Positions 44,466-52,036 of a stretch of DNA of 52,247 nucleotides are shown here, one piece after another (positions within the stretch are counted from its first letter, which is position 1; each line of letters starts with the position of its first letter). The notes under the pieces are model-generated. The model made no database searches. It was not told the origin of the DNA and saw only the letters and a list, made by a program, of their open reading frames with translations. This DNA is from Arcobacter sp. (lineage in GTDB: Bacteria; Campylobacterota; Campylobacteria; Campylobacterales; Arcobacteraceae). Location: assembly GCA_002869535.1 (NCBI GenBank), contig PKUK01000008.1:1-52247 (forward strand). Direction: 5' to 3'. The position numbers and the translations under genes were made by a program.

Positions 44466-44975
44466 TCATTTACAAATTTGAGCAATAGATTTTTGTTCCT
44501 CTTTTTTACTTACTTTTATACCTAGATTTTCAACATCTATAATTGCTTGATTAATCAGCCCTATAAATTTCTCTTCAATAGTTTTTGTAAGTCCAATTTG
44601 TACACTTACAATATCTTCAGGAATAATTCCTATAATTGTAACTTCTGCATGTTTATCTAAAACTGAACAAATCTCTAACATCTCTACAATTTCAACTTCA
44701 TGGGCTGTTTTTCTATATTGTCCAAGTCCCAATAAAACATCAGAAGGAAGTCTAAAGATATCCCCTGCTTTATCTTCAATTGAAACTGTGTCTAAAATAA
44801 TCACATTATCATACTCTTGAAAATAGGTCATTAGTTTAAAACCTAATGTCCCCCCATCCATAATCTCGATATCACCTTCAAATTTATAATTCTCTTCTAA
44901 ATACTTAGCAGCTAAAATACCTACACCTTCATCTTTAAAGAGTAAGTTTCCAACACCTATTACTATATTTTTCAT
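44466..44975 (-). CDS. hydD: Hydrogenase maturation endopeptidase HydD
   Basis: 169 aa HyaD/HybD-family protease. VIGVGNLLFKDEGVGILAAK has the first nickel-sensing Glu, and the later IMDGGTLGF and DKHAEVTIIGI contain the other metal-site residues (Asp, His). It removes the C-terminal peptide of HydB after nickel insertion. AAGGT precedes the ATG. Confidence 0.92.
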   Translation of the reverse strand: MKNIVIGVGNLLFKDEGVGILAAKYLEENYKFEGDIEIMDGGTLGFKLMTYFQEYDNVIILDTVSIEDKAGDIFRLPSDVLLGLGQYRKTAHEVEIVEMLEICSVLDKHAEVTIIGIIPEDIVSVQIGLTKTIEEKFIGLINQAIIDVENLGIKVSKKEEQKSIAQICK

Positions 44976-45049
44976 ATATAACCTTCACATTTATTTAATA
45001 CATTCAAAAACAAAATAGATTTTACTTGTGGATATATTAAGAGGAAGTT

Positions 45050-45078
45050 AAAAGGATATGGTTTTTCCATATCCTTTT
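45050..45078 (-). terminator. Hairpin between hydC and hydD
   Basis: AAAAGGATATGG and CCATATCCTTTT form a perfect 12-bp stem with a 5-base loop just after hydC, with T4 on the minus strand. It probably ends most structural-gene transcripts and lets a fraction run into hydDE-hypF, lowering accessory gene expression. Confidence 0.7.
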
Positions 45079-45084
45079 ATTTTT

Positions 45085-45798
45085 TTATTTTTTTTGAGAA
45101 TTAGCTTTTTTGTTTACGAATTTAGTTCCACCAAATACAATATTGATATCACCCTCTCTCCAAAAAATAGTTCTCCATACTTGATAATAAATATGAGACA
45201 TAACCCACATCAACAATAAATACATTGCTGTATGATGTGCAATTCTTACACCCATATTTCCACCAAATACATCTAAAGTCCAATCAGTTGAGAAATGTAA
45301 TAGCCATGGCCACCAAGCTCCAATAGAACTCTGTCCTGAAGCTAAACCATGAACATACATTTGAAGTCCAGTTAAAAGCATAAACACTAATAATATATGA
45401 AAAAGTGTAAAAAACATAATGTTATAACTATCACTATGTGTTGAATCAAACTTTTTTCTTCTATTAAAAGTTATAAGGTTAAAAAATACTTCACAAAACT
45501 CAATAAAGTTTTTCTTAGTCGGTAAAATCTTCTTATATGGTTTTTCAAATCTAGAAAATAGATATAAATAACCAATCAAAATAGCTGTAACATCAAAGAT
45601 GATTGCCACTATAAAGTGTCCCCATCTATTCCATGCCATAACATATTTATCAACTGCAGGATCTGCAATAAAAGTTTGATAATATGGATGACCTATATAA
45701 AGTCCGGTTGCAACTGCAACAATCATACAAATCGCATTTGTCCAATGGATAGTTCGCATGATTGGAGTCATTCTCTCAACCCTATTAAATTTAGGCAC
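45085..45798 (-). CDS. hydC: Hydrogenase cytochrome b subunit
   Basis: 237 aa from a GTG at 45798 (AGGTG six bases upstream). The open frame runs from 45831, and an ATG at 45771 is also possible. Four transmembrane helices (about 13-34, 56-78, 130-150 and 186-206). Haem His candidates lie in IHWTNAI, WGHFIVAI, FHILLVF and AHHTAMY. HydC passes electrons from HydA to menaquinone. Overlaps hydB by 8 bases. Confidence 0.9.
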   Translation of the reverse strand: MPKFNRVERMTPIMRTIHWTNAICMIVAVATGLYIGHPYYQTFIADPAVDKYVMAWNRWGHFIVAIIFDVTAILIGYLYLFSRFEKPYKKILPTKKNFIEFCEVFFNLITFNRRKKFDSTHSDSYNIMFFTLFHILLVFMLLTGLQMYVHGLASGQSSIGAWWPWLLHFSTDWTLDVFGGNMGVRIAHHTAMYLLLMWVMSHIYYQVWRTIFWREGDINIVFGGTKFVNKKANSQKK

Positions 45799-47527
45799 GG
45801 CAAACACCTGTAGGATCGATTTTGTAAACACCTAATTCTTTACCCTTAGTATCAACAATATGAACTGCACATGCAATACATGGGTCAAAACTATGAATTG
45901 TTCTTAAAATTTCTAATGGCATATTTGGGTCAACAACTTTAGTACCAACTAAAGAAGCTTCATAAGCACCCATTCTATTTTTATAATCTTTTGGTGCTGC
46001 ATTCCAAGTAGAAGGAACAACTGCTTGATAGTTTACAACTTTTCCATCTTTAATTTTAATCCAGTGACCTAATCCACCTCTTGGTGCTTCTGCCATACCA
46101 AAACCTTGAGCATCTTTAGAAACTTTATCAAAGTCAAACTCTGTCCAAGTAGATAAATCTCCACCTGCAGCATTTTTAGCTAACTCATCTGCCCACTCAA
46201 TAACTACATCACACATCATTTCAGTTTCAATTGCACGAGCTGCTGTTCTTCCTACAGTTGAGAATAATACAGAAGTTGGAAGATTACCTTGTTTTAAGAA
46301 TGTTGTAACATATTTACTAATTCTTTCATCACCACGTGCAACTCCAACTATCATTCTAGCCAATGGTCCAACTTCAATTCTTTCATCATCATATAATGGT
46401 GACTTAATCCAAGAATATTTGTTTTTTAAATCTAGATATGCAATACCATCTTTTTTCTCTTTAAATCCAGTATATTTTGGTTTTGTTTCACCATCATATG
46501 GATGTAAATTTGTTTCACCTTCATACCAAGCATGAGTAACATCTTCAGTAATTTTTGTTTGGTCTAAATCAAATACTTTTGATAAGTCTTTGTTCATAAC
46601 TATTCCAGAAGGGAAAAGTTTAGCAGCTTCATAAAATGGTGTATCATCTAAGTTAAAGTCACCATAAGACATAAAGTTACCTAAACCACCACCAGTTCCA
46701 TTTAATGCTTCATCAGCATACATAGTTCCAGCCATATAAACATCTGGTAAATATGCTTGTTTTGTAAATTTTTGTGCTTTTTGAATGATATCTTTAAACT
46801 CAGCAATTCTTGCAGGGTTTTTAATATCTTGAACACAAGTAACCCCACCAACAACTATTGATTGAGGATGTGGATTTTTACCACCAAAAATAGCTTGTGC
46901 TTTAGCAATATCTCTTTGTAAGTCTAAAGCATCTAAATAGTGAGAAAGACCAATTAAATTTTGCTCAGGAGTAAGTTTATAAGCTTTACTTCCCCAATAT
47001 GCATTTCCAAATACTCCAAGTCTACCTTGTTTTACAAACTTAGTAACTCTTTCTTGAACTTCTGCAAATACATCTTCACTTGCATTCCAAGGTCTTTGCC
47101 CTGAAAGTTTTGCCCACTTTTGAGCTTCTGCAACTGCTTTTTTAGGATCAGCTTCTAAAGCTTTTGTGATATCTACCCAATCAAGTGCATGTAAATGGTA
47201 AAAATGAACAATATGATCATGAATATATAAACCACCTTGCATTAAGTTTCGCACCAATCTTGCATTTTTTGGAATAGTAACTTTAAATGCATGCTCAACA
47301 GCTTCAATACTTCTTTGGTAGTGAGTACCAGTACATACTCCACAGATTCTCATTGCAAGTAAACCACAATCTCTTGGATCTCTTCCTTTTAAAATCTCTT
47401 CAATTCCTCTAAACATTGTAGAAGAACTGTAAGCGTCAGTAACAACATTATTGTCATCAATTACCGCTTCAATTCTTAAATGTCCTTCAATCCTTGTTAT
47501 AGGATCAATTACGATATGTTTACTCAT
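45791..47527 (-). CDS. hydB: [NiFe] hydrogenase large subunit
   Basis: 578 aa. N-terminal nickel ligands in RICGVCTGTH (Cys62 and Cys65), C-terminal ligands in DPCIACAVH (Cys550 and Cys553), followed by a 22-residue tail removed by HydD after His556. Catalytic site of the H2-uptake enzyme. It lies between hydA and hydC in a tight operon (1-bp overlap with hydA). The large subunit of the periplasm-facing hydrogenase supplies electrons to fumarate, nitrate or other respiration. Confidence 0.97.
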   Translation of the reverse strand: MSKHIVIDPITRIEGHLRIEAVIDDNNVVTDAYSSSTMFRGIEEILKGRDPRDCGLLAMRICGVCTGTHYQRSIEAVEHAFKVTIPKNARLVRNLMQGGLYIHDHIVHFYHLHALDWVDITKALEADPKKAVAEAQKWAKLSGQRPWNASEDVFAEVQERVTKFVKQGRLGVFGNAYWGSKAYKLTPEQNLIGLSHYLDALDLQRDIAKAQAIFGGKNPHPQSIVVGGVTCVQDIKNPARIAEFKDIIQKAQKFTKQAYLPDVYMAGTMYADEALNGTGGGLGNFMSYGDFNLDDTPFYEAAKLFPSGIVMNKDLSKVFDLDQTKITEDVTHAWYEGETNLHPYDGETKPKYTGFKEKKDGIAYLDLKNKYSWIKSPLYDDERIEVGPLARMIVGVARGDERISKYVTTFLKQGNLPTSVLFSTVGRTAARAIETEMMCDVVIEWADELAKNAAGGDLSTWTEFDFDKVSKDAQGFGMAEAPRGGLGHWIKIKDGKVVNYQAVVPSTWNAAPKDYKNRMGAYEASLVGTKVVDPNMPLEILRTIHSFDPCIACAVHIVDTKGKELGVYKIDPTGVCRA

Positions 47528-48774
47528 TATTCCTCCTCACTTTCACCATTATTTATTGATCTTTTTCCAGCTACTGCTGAAGCTACTGCATGAACACCTA
47601 TACCAATAGTAGTTGCAGTTAATAATCCTAATCCAAACTCATCAACAGTTTTTTCAACTCCACCTGTTGGTGCTTTGATATTTGCATCTGCCATTGGTCT
47701 CTCATAAGCATATTTATCCCAGAAGTCTGGCTCAGAACATCCAATACAACCTCGACCGACACCAATTGGCCAGTTTGCACCTTCGTTATATCTGATAATT
47801 GAACAGTTATTAAATGTCATAGGTCCTTTACAACCTACTTTATATAAACACCAGTTATTTTTAGCACCTTCATCACCAAACTCTTCTACATATTCACCAG
47901 CATCAAAGTGTGCTCTTCTTTCACAGTTATCATGAATTCTATATCCAAATGCAAATTTTGGTCTAAGAAGTGAATCTAATTCTGGAATTTGACCAGTTAA
48001 AACATAATGTAATACAACCCCAACCATATTTGCTGGGTTTGCAGGACAGGCAGGAATATTAATAACAGGTTTACCTTTTACTAAATCCATAACACCAACT
48101 GCACCAGTTGGATTTGGAGCAGCAGCTGGAATTCCTCCAAAAGTAGCACATGCACCTACAGCAACAACAGCAGCTGCATCTTTAGACAATCTCATTAAAT
48201 GTTCATGGAAAGTTTCACCAGATGCTCCAATAGTTCCATATTGACCATTCATAGCCATAGTAATTGACCCTTCTACAAACAGTAAATATTTACCTTTAAA
48301 GTGCTCAATTGCATCTTCAAGTTGTGCATCAGCTTGATGTCCAGAAGCTGCCATAATAGTTTCATGGAACTCTAATGATAATACATCAAATAATAAATCA
48401 TCAACAGTAGGTGCAGATGATCTTAACAGTGCTTCAGAGTTTCCAGCACAATCTTGAAGCTCAATCCAAATTACAGGAACTCTATTCATAAGTTCAGTTG
48501 CTTCTGCAACCAATGGAGTAAACATAGGAGGTAACATAAGCGTTGCAGTTGTTGCACTTGCCCACTTCATGAAATCTCTTCTATTTACACCTTCACTCTC
48601 TACTACTTCCATCAAATCAATATCTTTAAGTGCAGGTTGATTTCTAAGACTACTCAATCTAGCTTTTGCTTTTTCAAACATGCTGTTGTAGTACTCTTCA
48701 CCTTTGTTCGTATCCACTCTTGCAGAGTTCTGATTAAAAACTTTTTTAACCATCTCCTGAGAATCGTATGCCAT
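47527..48774 (-). CDS. hydA: [NiFe] hydrogenase small subunit
   Basis: 415 aa. Tat signal NRRDFMKWAS (Arg65-Arg66) after an unusually long 60-residue cytosolic lead. Cluster ligands: Cys109, the VGACATFGG Cys, IPACPANP, HDNC, KVGCKGPMTFNNC and GCIGCSEPDF. The usual CxxC start of the proximal site reads CAGN (Cys109, Asn112). A C-terminal helix (about 380-400) anchors it to the membrane. AAGGAG precedes the ATG. First gene of hydABC. Confidence 0.96.
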   Translation of the reverse strand: MAYDSQEMVKKVFNQNSARVDTNKGEEYYNSMFEKAKARLSSLRNQPALKDIDLMEVVESEGVNRRDFMKWASATTATLMLPPMFTPLVAEATELMNRVPVIWIELQDCAGNSEALLRSSAPTVDDLLFDVLSLEFHETIMAASGHQADAQLEDAIEHFKGKYLLFVEGSITMAMNGQYGTIGASGETFHEHLMRLSKDAAAVVAVGACATFGGIPAAAPNPTGAVGVMDLVKGKPVINIPACPANPANMVGVVLHYVLTGQIPELDSLLRPKFAFGYRIHDNCERRAHFDAGEYVEEFGDEGAKNNWCLYKVGCKGPMTFNNCSIIRYNEGANWPIGVGRGCIGCSEPDFWDKYAYERPMADANIKAPTGGVEKTVDEFGLGLLTATTIGIGVHAVASAVAGKRSINNGESEEE

Positions 48775-48796
48775 ATGTTCTCCTTTTAGTTTAAAA

Positions 48797-48810
48797 AATG
48801 AATGTTCATT
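48797..48810. promoter_or_regulatory. Inverted repeat AATGAA-TG-TTCATT just upstream of hydA
   Basis: Perfect 6-bp arms (7 if the flanking A/T pair is counted) centred about 30 bases before the hydA ATG, between promoter and ribosome site. Same half site (TGAA/TTCA) as the other candidate operators, but with a two-base spacer. It resembles a short repressor site, and could block early transcription of hydABC. Confidence 0.4.
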
Positions 48811-48896
48811 TACTTACGTAATTTAGCTTTTAAAAACTTATAATAAACTTAATTGTACACGTATAAATATCGCTTAAATAGCAATAAAATAGCATT

Positions 48897-48918
48897 TTAT
48901 ACAAAAAAATTTGTATAA
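48897..48918. promoter_or_regulatory. 22-bp palindrome in the hupL-hydA gap
   Basis: TTATACAAA-N4-TTTGTATAA, perfect 9-bp arms around AAAA, about 130 bases upstream of hydA. It can be a dimeric-regulator site for hydA, or a terminator stem for hupL (the T stretch in the loop gives no run after the stem). The 282-base gap between hupL and hydA holds no gene, only this, two smaller repeats and AT-rich promoter sequence. Confidence 0.45.
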
Positions 48919-49041
48919 CTTTAAGGAGCATTTATAGTTTATTCGGTAAATTGGTATTTAAATAAGATTTTATACTAAAAGTACATAAGTAATATATAAA
49001 TTTAAGAAATTTTAAACATTGTTACAAAAGTACTCTACTTT

Positions 49042-49057
49042 ATGAATGATTATTCAT
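49042..49057. promoter_or_regulatory. Inverted repeat ATGAAT-N4-ATTCAT at the hupL stop, upstream of hydA
   Basis: ATGAATGATTATTCAT, 6-bp arms with a 4-base spacer, overlapping the hupL stop codon by one base and lying about 270 bases upstream of hydA. Its arms and spacing equal those of the site upstream of hypB. Confidence 0.4.
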
Positions 49058-50409
49058 TAATGAGTTGTGCAAACTGAACAAACATCAAAAGAGCGTAAAA
49101 TAATTGTCGCTTCTTCTAATGACTTTGAACCAATAATTGCTTTTTGTGCAACACCTAGTTCTTTATTATGTTTAGGGCTTAAATTCCAAACTGTTGGAGT
49201 AATCACATCATATTTTGCAATCAATCCTTTTTTAACCGTAATATTGTGCAATAAAGAACCTCTACATGCTTCAACTGTTGAAGTTGCACTAATATCATCT
49301 AGTGATTTTAAATCAACTGTTGGCTTTATATATGACTCTTGGGATATATCTAATTGACTTATTAACTTTTTACTATAAACTAATAGATGTGCAATTTCAT
49401 CAACCCTTGCCATTACTCTTGTAAAAACAGAATCATCATACTTTTTATGAATATCTTTTATAAACTCTCTTTTATTGATAATTGCACGAGACAGTGGACC
49501 AACTTCATAAAACTCATTATTGTATTGAACTGATTTTGACCAAGTATGTGCTTTTCTATCATTTTTGCTATTTACTTTAAATGTATACTCATCATGTTCT
49601 ACAATTTTATCCATATCAATTTTTCTAGAAATTCTATGTTTATGAATTCCAGGTTCCATATCTAGCATATTTCCTAAAACAATATGACTGTTATGTGATT
49701 TTCCAACCTGCTCCAATTTAGTTTCAAATGCAATCTCAGAAAAATCTCTTAATGATGAAGAAATAGTATCTATTTCCTCAAATCTTTTTAAAGACAAATA
49801 ATTTTCAATACTAATTCCTGCAATACTTTTTTCAAAATACTTAATAGTTTGGTCAAGATAATTTTCACAAGTAACAATATCCAAAAGAGTTGGATCACTA
49901 ACAACTCCACCAGGAACCATATAAGATGTATGTGGCCACTGCCCTGCATAAATGGCTAGAGCTTTTATTGTTTCACTCGCTGCCTTTTGGGCTTCTAACC
50001 ACTTTTCACCTTTTATAGGTGTGTAACCACTGTATTGTTTTTTTGATTGATTTACTACATCTGGCATTATAAACATATAAAACCATTTAATATGAGAATC
50101 TATTATCTCTATAATCAAACCAAGTTCTCTAAGTATTTTTGCTTTATTTGTTATTTCTAATTCTATACCTGCATTTTTATATAGGTTTTCTATGGCATTT
50201 ACAGTTGCTAATAGATGTGCTTGTCCACAAATACCACAGATTCTTGGGGTATAAACTAAAGCATCTAAAATAGGCTTGTTTTCTAATATATATTCAAATC
50301 CTCTAAAATTTAAGAAATCAATTGAAGCATCACTTACTTTTTCATTTCTCCAAGTTAAACTAAGTTTTGCTTCACCTTCAATTCGTTCAATTATATCAAC
50401 TGTTTTCAT
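49057..50409 (-). CDS. hupL: Second [NiFe] hydrogenase large subunit, no C-terminal extension
   Basis: 450 aa. Nickel ligands in RICGICGQAH (Cys58 and Cys61) and CSVCTTH (Cys444, Cys447), with the protein ending at that final His450. The absence of a cleavable tail is typical of sensory (HupV/HoxC) hydrogenases and other group 2 enzymes, and it means HydD is not needed. No Tat signal, so it is cytoplasmic. The start overlaps the hupS stop (ATGA). Group 2 uptake or sensory role cannot be decided. Confidence 0.88.
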   Translation of the reverse strand: MKTVDIIERIEGEAKLSLTWRNEKVSDASIDFLNFRGFEYILENKPILDALVYTPRICGICGQAHLLATVNAIENLYKNAGIELEITNKAKILRELGLIIEIIDSHIKWFYMFIMPDVVNQSKKQYSGYTPIKGEKWLEAQKAASETIKALAIYAGQWPHTSYMVPGGVVSDPTLLDIVTCENYLDQTIKYFEKSIAGISIENYLSLKRFEEIDTISSSLRDFSEIAFETKLEQVGKSHNSHIVLGNMLDMEPGIHKHRISRKIDMDKIVEHDEYTFKVNSKNDRKAHTWSKSVQYNNEFYEVGPLSRAIINKREFIKDIHKKYDDSVFTRVMARVDEIAHLLVYSKKLISQLDISQESYIKPTVDLKSLDDISATSTVEACRGSLLHNITVKKGLIAKYDVITPTVWNLSPKHNKELGVAQKAIIGSKSLEEATIILRSFDVCSVCTTH

Positions 50410-51332
50410 TTGTCTTTACTTTCATGGAATTGATTTAATCTTTGATTTAACCTAGGTATTGTAAATGTTTTTGCAACACCAGAAATAGATAGATATGCTC
50501 TTTTAGAAATTCCTAAAGGTGGCTCAAGTGGAATTCCTATATGTTTTTTTGTTTCAAACATATTTAATCTTGGAAAATCATATTCAGTACAACCAATACA
50601 AGGCATACCTACTCTTGTCTTACTACTTACATCATTCCAAAGTATTTTATTACAGTTTGAGTGAGTCATAGGACCACGACACCCTTCATTATAAAATAAG
50701 CATCCCTCTTTAAGTCCAAAACTTTTAGCTTCAACTTTCCATTCAAAATATTCATTTCTTGTACAACCATGATGTGCTAATCCACCATAAATCTCAATAG
50801 GTCTTGATTTATCATCAAGTATTATTGAAGCATTAAATTTTAGTGTAAATAGTGTTTGTAGTATCCATTCAGGATGAACTGGACATCCAGTTAGATTTAT
50901 TATTTCATGGGAGAGTAAAGATTCGTTTTGTGAACTTATATAATCTTTCACTCCAGCAATATCATCATTTTCTTCAAATCTTGAATGTATACCGCCATAT
51001 GAAGCACAAGAACCAACAGCTATTATAAATTTAGATTTTGAAATTAATTGGTTTAAAATATCTGATATTTTTTTATTAGATATTGAAAAATAGAACTCAT
51101 TATTTGTTATTGCACCCTCAACTAACAAATAATCAATTCTATCATTTGATTGTAAAATCTCATCAAGTGATATATTTGTACTTAAACTTGGATGATAAAT
51201 TAAATTAAAATTATTATTAAACTGCTCAAATCTTGATGAACTTGAAGATAAAAAAGAGTGAGTATTTCCATTGCAAGTAATACCCTGAAGCCAAACTACT
51301 CTTGGCAAGTTTGGTTCATTACTCTTCTTCAT
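50406..51332 (-). CDS. hupS: Second [NiFe] hydrogenase small subunit, cytoplasmic
   Basis: 308 aa with no Tat signal and no membrane anchor. Cluster ligands: Cys20 in ITCNGNTHSF, VGSCASYGG, LTGCPVHP, HHGCTRNEYFEW, EGCRGPMTHSNC and PCIGCTEYDF. The first CxxC is CNGN, so the second proximal-cluster Cys is Asn23. Pairs with HupL. The gene overlaps tetR by 14 bases, so expression should be tied to that regulator. Similar to group 2 HupS/HoxB-type proteins. Confidence 0.87.
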   Translation of the reverse strand: MKKSNEPNLPRVVWLQGITCNGNTHSFLSSSSSRFEQFNNNFNLIYHPSLSTNISLDEILQSNDRIDYLLVEGAITNNEFYFSISNKKISDILNQLISKSKFIIAVGSCASYGGIHSRFEENDDIAGVKDYISSQNESLLSHEIINLTGCPVHPEWILQTLFTLKFNASIILDDKSRPIEIYGGLAHHGCTRNEYFEWKVEAKSFGLKEGCLFYNEGCRGPMTHSNCNKILWNDVSSKTRVGMPCIGCTEYDFPRLNMFETKKHIGIPLEPPLGISKRAYLSISGVAKTFTIPRLNQRLNQFHESKDK

Positions 51333-51912
51333 ACTTTAATGCTCGATAGATATTTTCAGCTATTGAATCTGAATATTCTAGTAAATCTTTTTCTAAAACA
51401 TTCTCTCCATTCATAAAAGCAAAGCCACCTAAACTTCCCATTAACATACCAAATGCAGGGAAAAACTCTTGATCTCTGAACTCTTTTTTTTGTGCACCAT
51501 CATCAAGTAAAATCATAACTTCTGTTACAAACTCACCTACACACAAAAAACCTTCACATCCATCTTTAAAAACTTCCCTATTTGATAAATAAACCCTTAA
51601 AAAATACTCTATAACTTCAGGAGAATTTTTTACATTTGTTAGATAGTTTTTAATAAACATATAAAGTTTTTCTTTTGAGCTAATATCCATATTATTGATT
51701 ATTCTTAAATCATCAGCAATAATATTTGTAGAGTATTTTATAGCAACTTTTGCTAACTCCTCTTTTGAAGAAAAATAGTTATACATATTTCCCACACTCA
51801 TACTCATAGCTTTTGCTATATCTGGAATTGTTGTATTATAAAAGCCTTTTTTTGCAAATAATTTTAATGATTTTTGAATAATATTGGTTTTTTTATCTTC
51901 TTTTGCAGACAT
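51319..51912 (-). CDS. TetR-family transcriptional regulator of the hup operon
   Basis: 197 aa. The N-terminal helix-turn-helix is clear: LFAKKGFYNTTIPDIAKAMS and MSVGNMYNYFSSKEELAKVAI, the TetR pattern. The C-terminal ligand domain is not recognisable, and has a GCEGFLC segment with two Cys. First gene of tetR-hupS-hupL, with AAGGT before the ATG. It probably controls this operon, and by the repeats noted elsewhere perhaps hyd and hyp. Ligand unknown. Confidence 0.9.
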   Translation of the reverse strand: MSAKEDKKTNIIQKSLKLFAKKGFYNTTIPDIAKAMSMSVGNMYNYFSSKEELAKVAIKYSTNIIADDLRIINNMDISSKEKLYMFIKNYLTNVKNSPEVIEYFLRVYLSNREVFKDGCEGFLCVGEFVTEVMILLDDGAQKKEFRDQEFFPAFGMLMGSLGGFAFMNGENVLEKDLLEYSDSIAENIYRALKYEEE

Positions 51913-51971
51913 ATTTTTTTACCTTAGTTTAATAATGATATATGATATTAAAAAATATGTTAATTATAAAT

Positions 51972-51981
51972 GAATATTCAG
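51972..51981. promoter_or_regulatory. Palindrome TGAATATTCA upstream of tetR
   Basis: A perfect 10-bp palindrome 60 bases before the tetR ATG, in the 124-base acnB-tetR gap. It shares the TGAAT/ATTCA half sites with the other candidate operators and suits an autoregulatory site. Short enough to arise by chance in AT-rich DNA. Confidence 0.35.
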
Positions 51982-52002
51982 TAGATAGAGGAAATAAAAT
52001 AA

Positions 52003-52030
52003 AAACTCAAGCAAAATTGCTTGAGTTTTA
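52003..52030 (-). terminator. acnB terminator
   Basis: AAAACTCAAGCAA and TTGCTTGAGTTTT form a 13-bp stem seven bases after the acnB stop. On the minus strand a T tract follows, so it is a standard intrinsic terminator. Confidence 0.85.
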
Positions 52031-52036
52031 TATCTA

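Noticed and set aside
48775-49056. A sigma54 promoter before hydA
   Set aside because: I looked for the GG-N10-GC pattern in the minus-strand upstream region and saw none. The region is AT-rich with only sigma70-like -10 candidates.
51935-51948. Direct repeat ATGATAT-ATGATAT before tetR as an operator
   Set aside because: It is a short AT-rich tandem repeat likely to overlap the promoter -10. No second copy was seen in the region.
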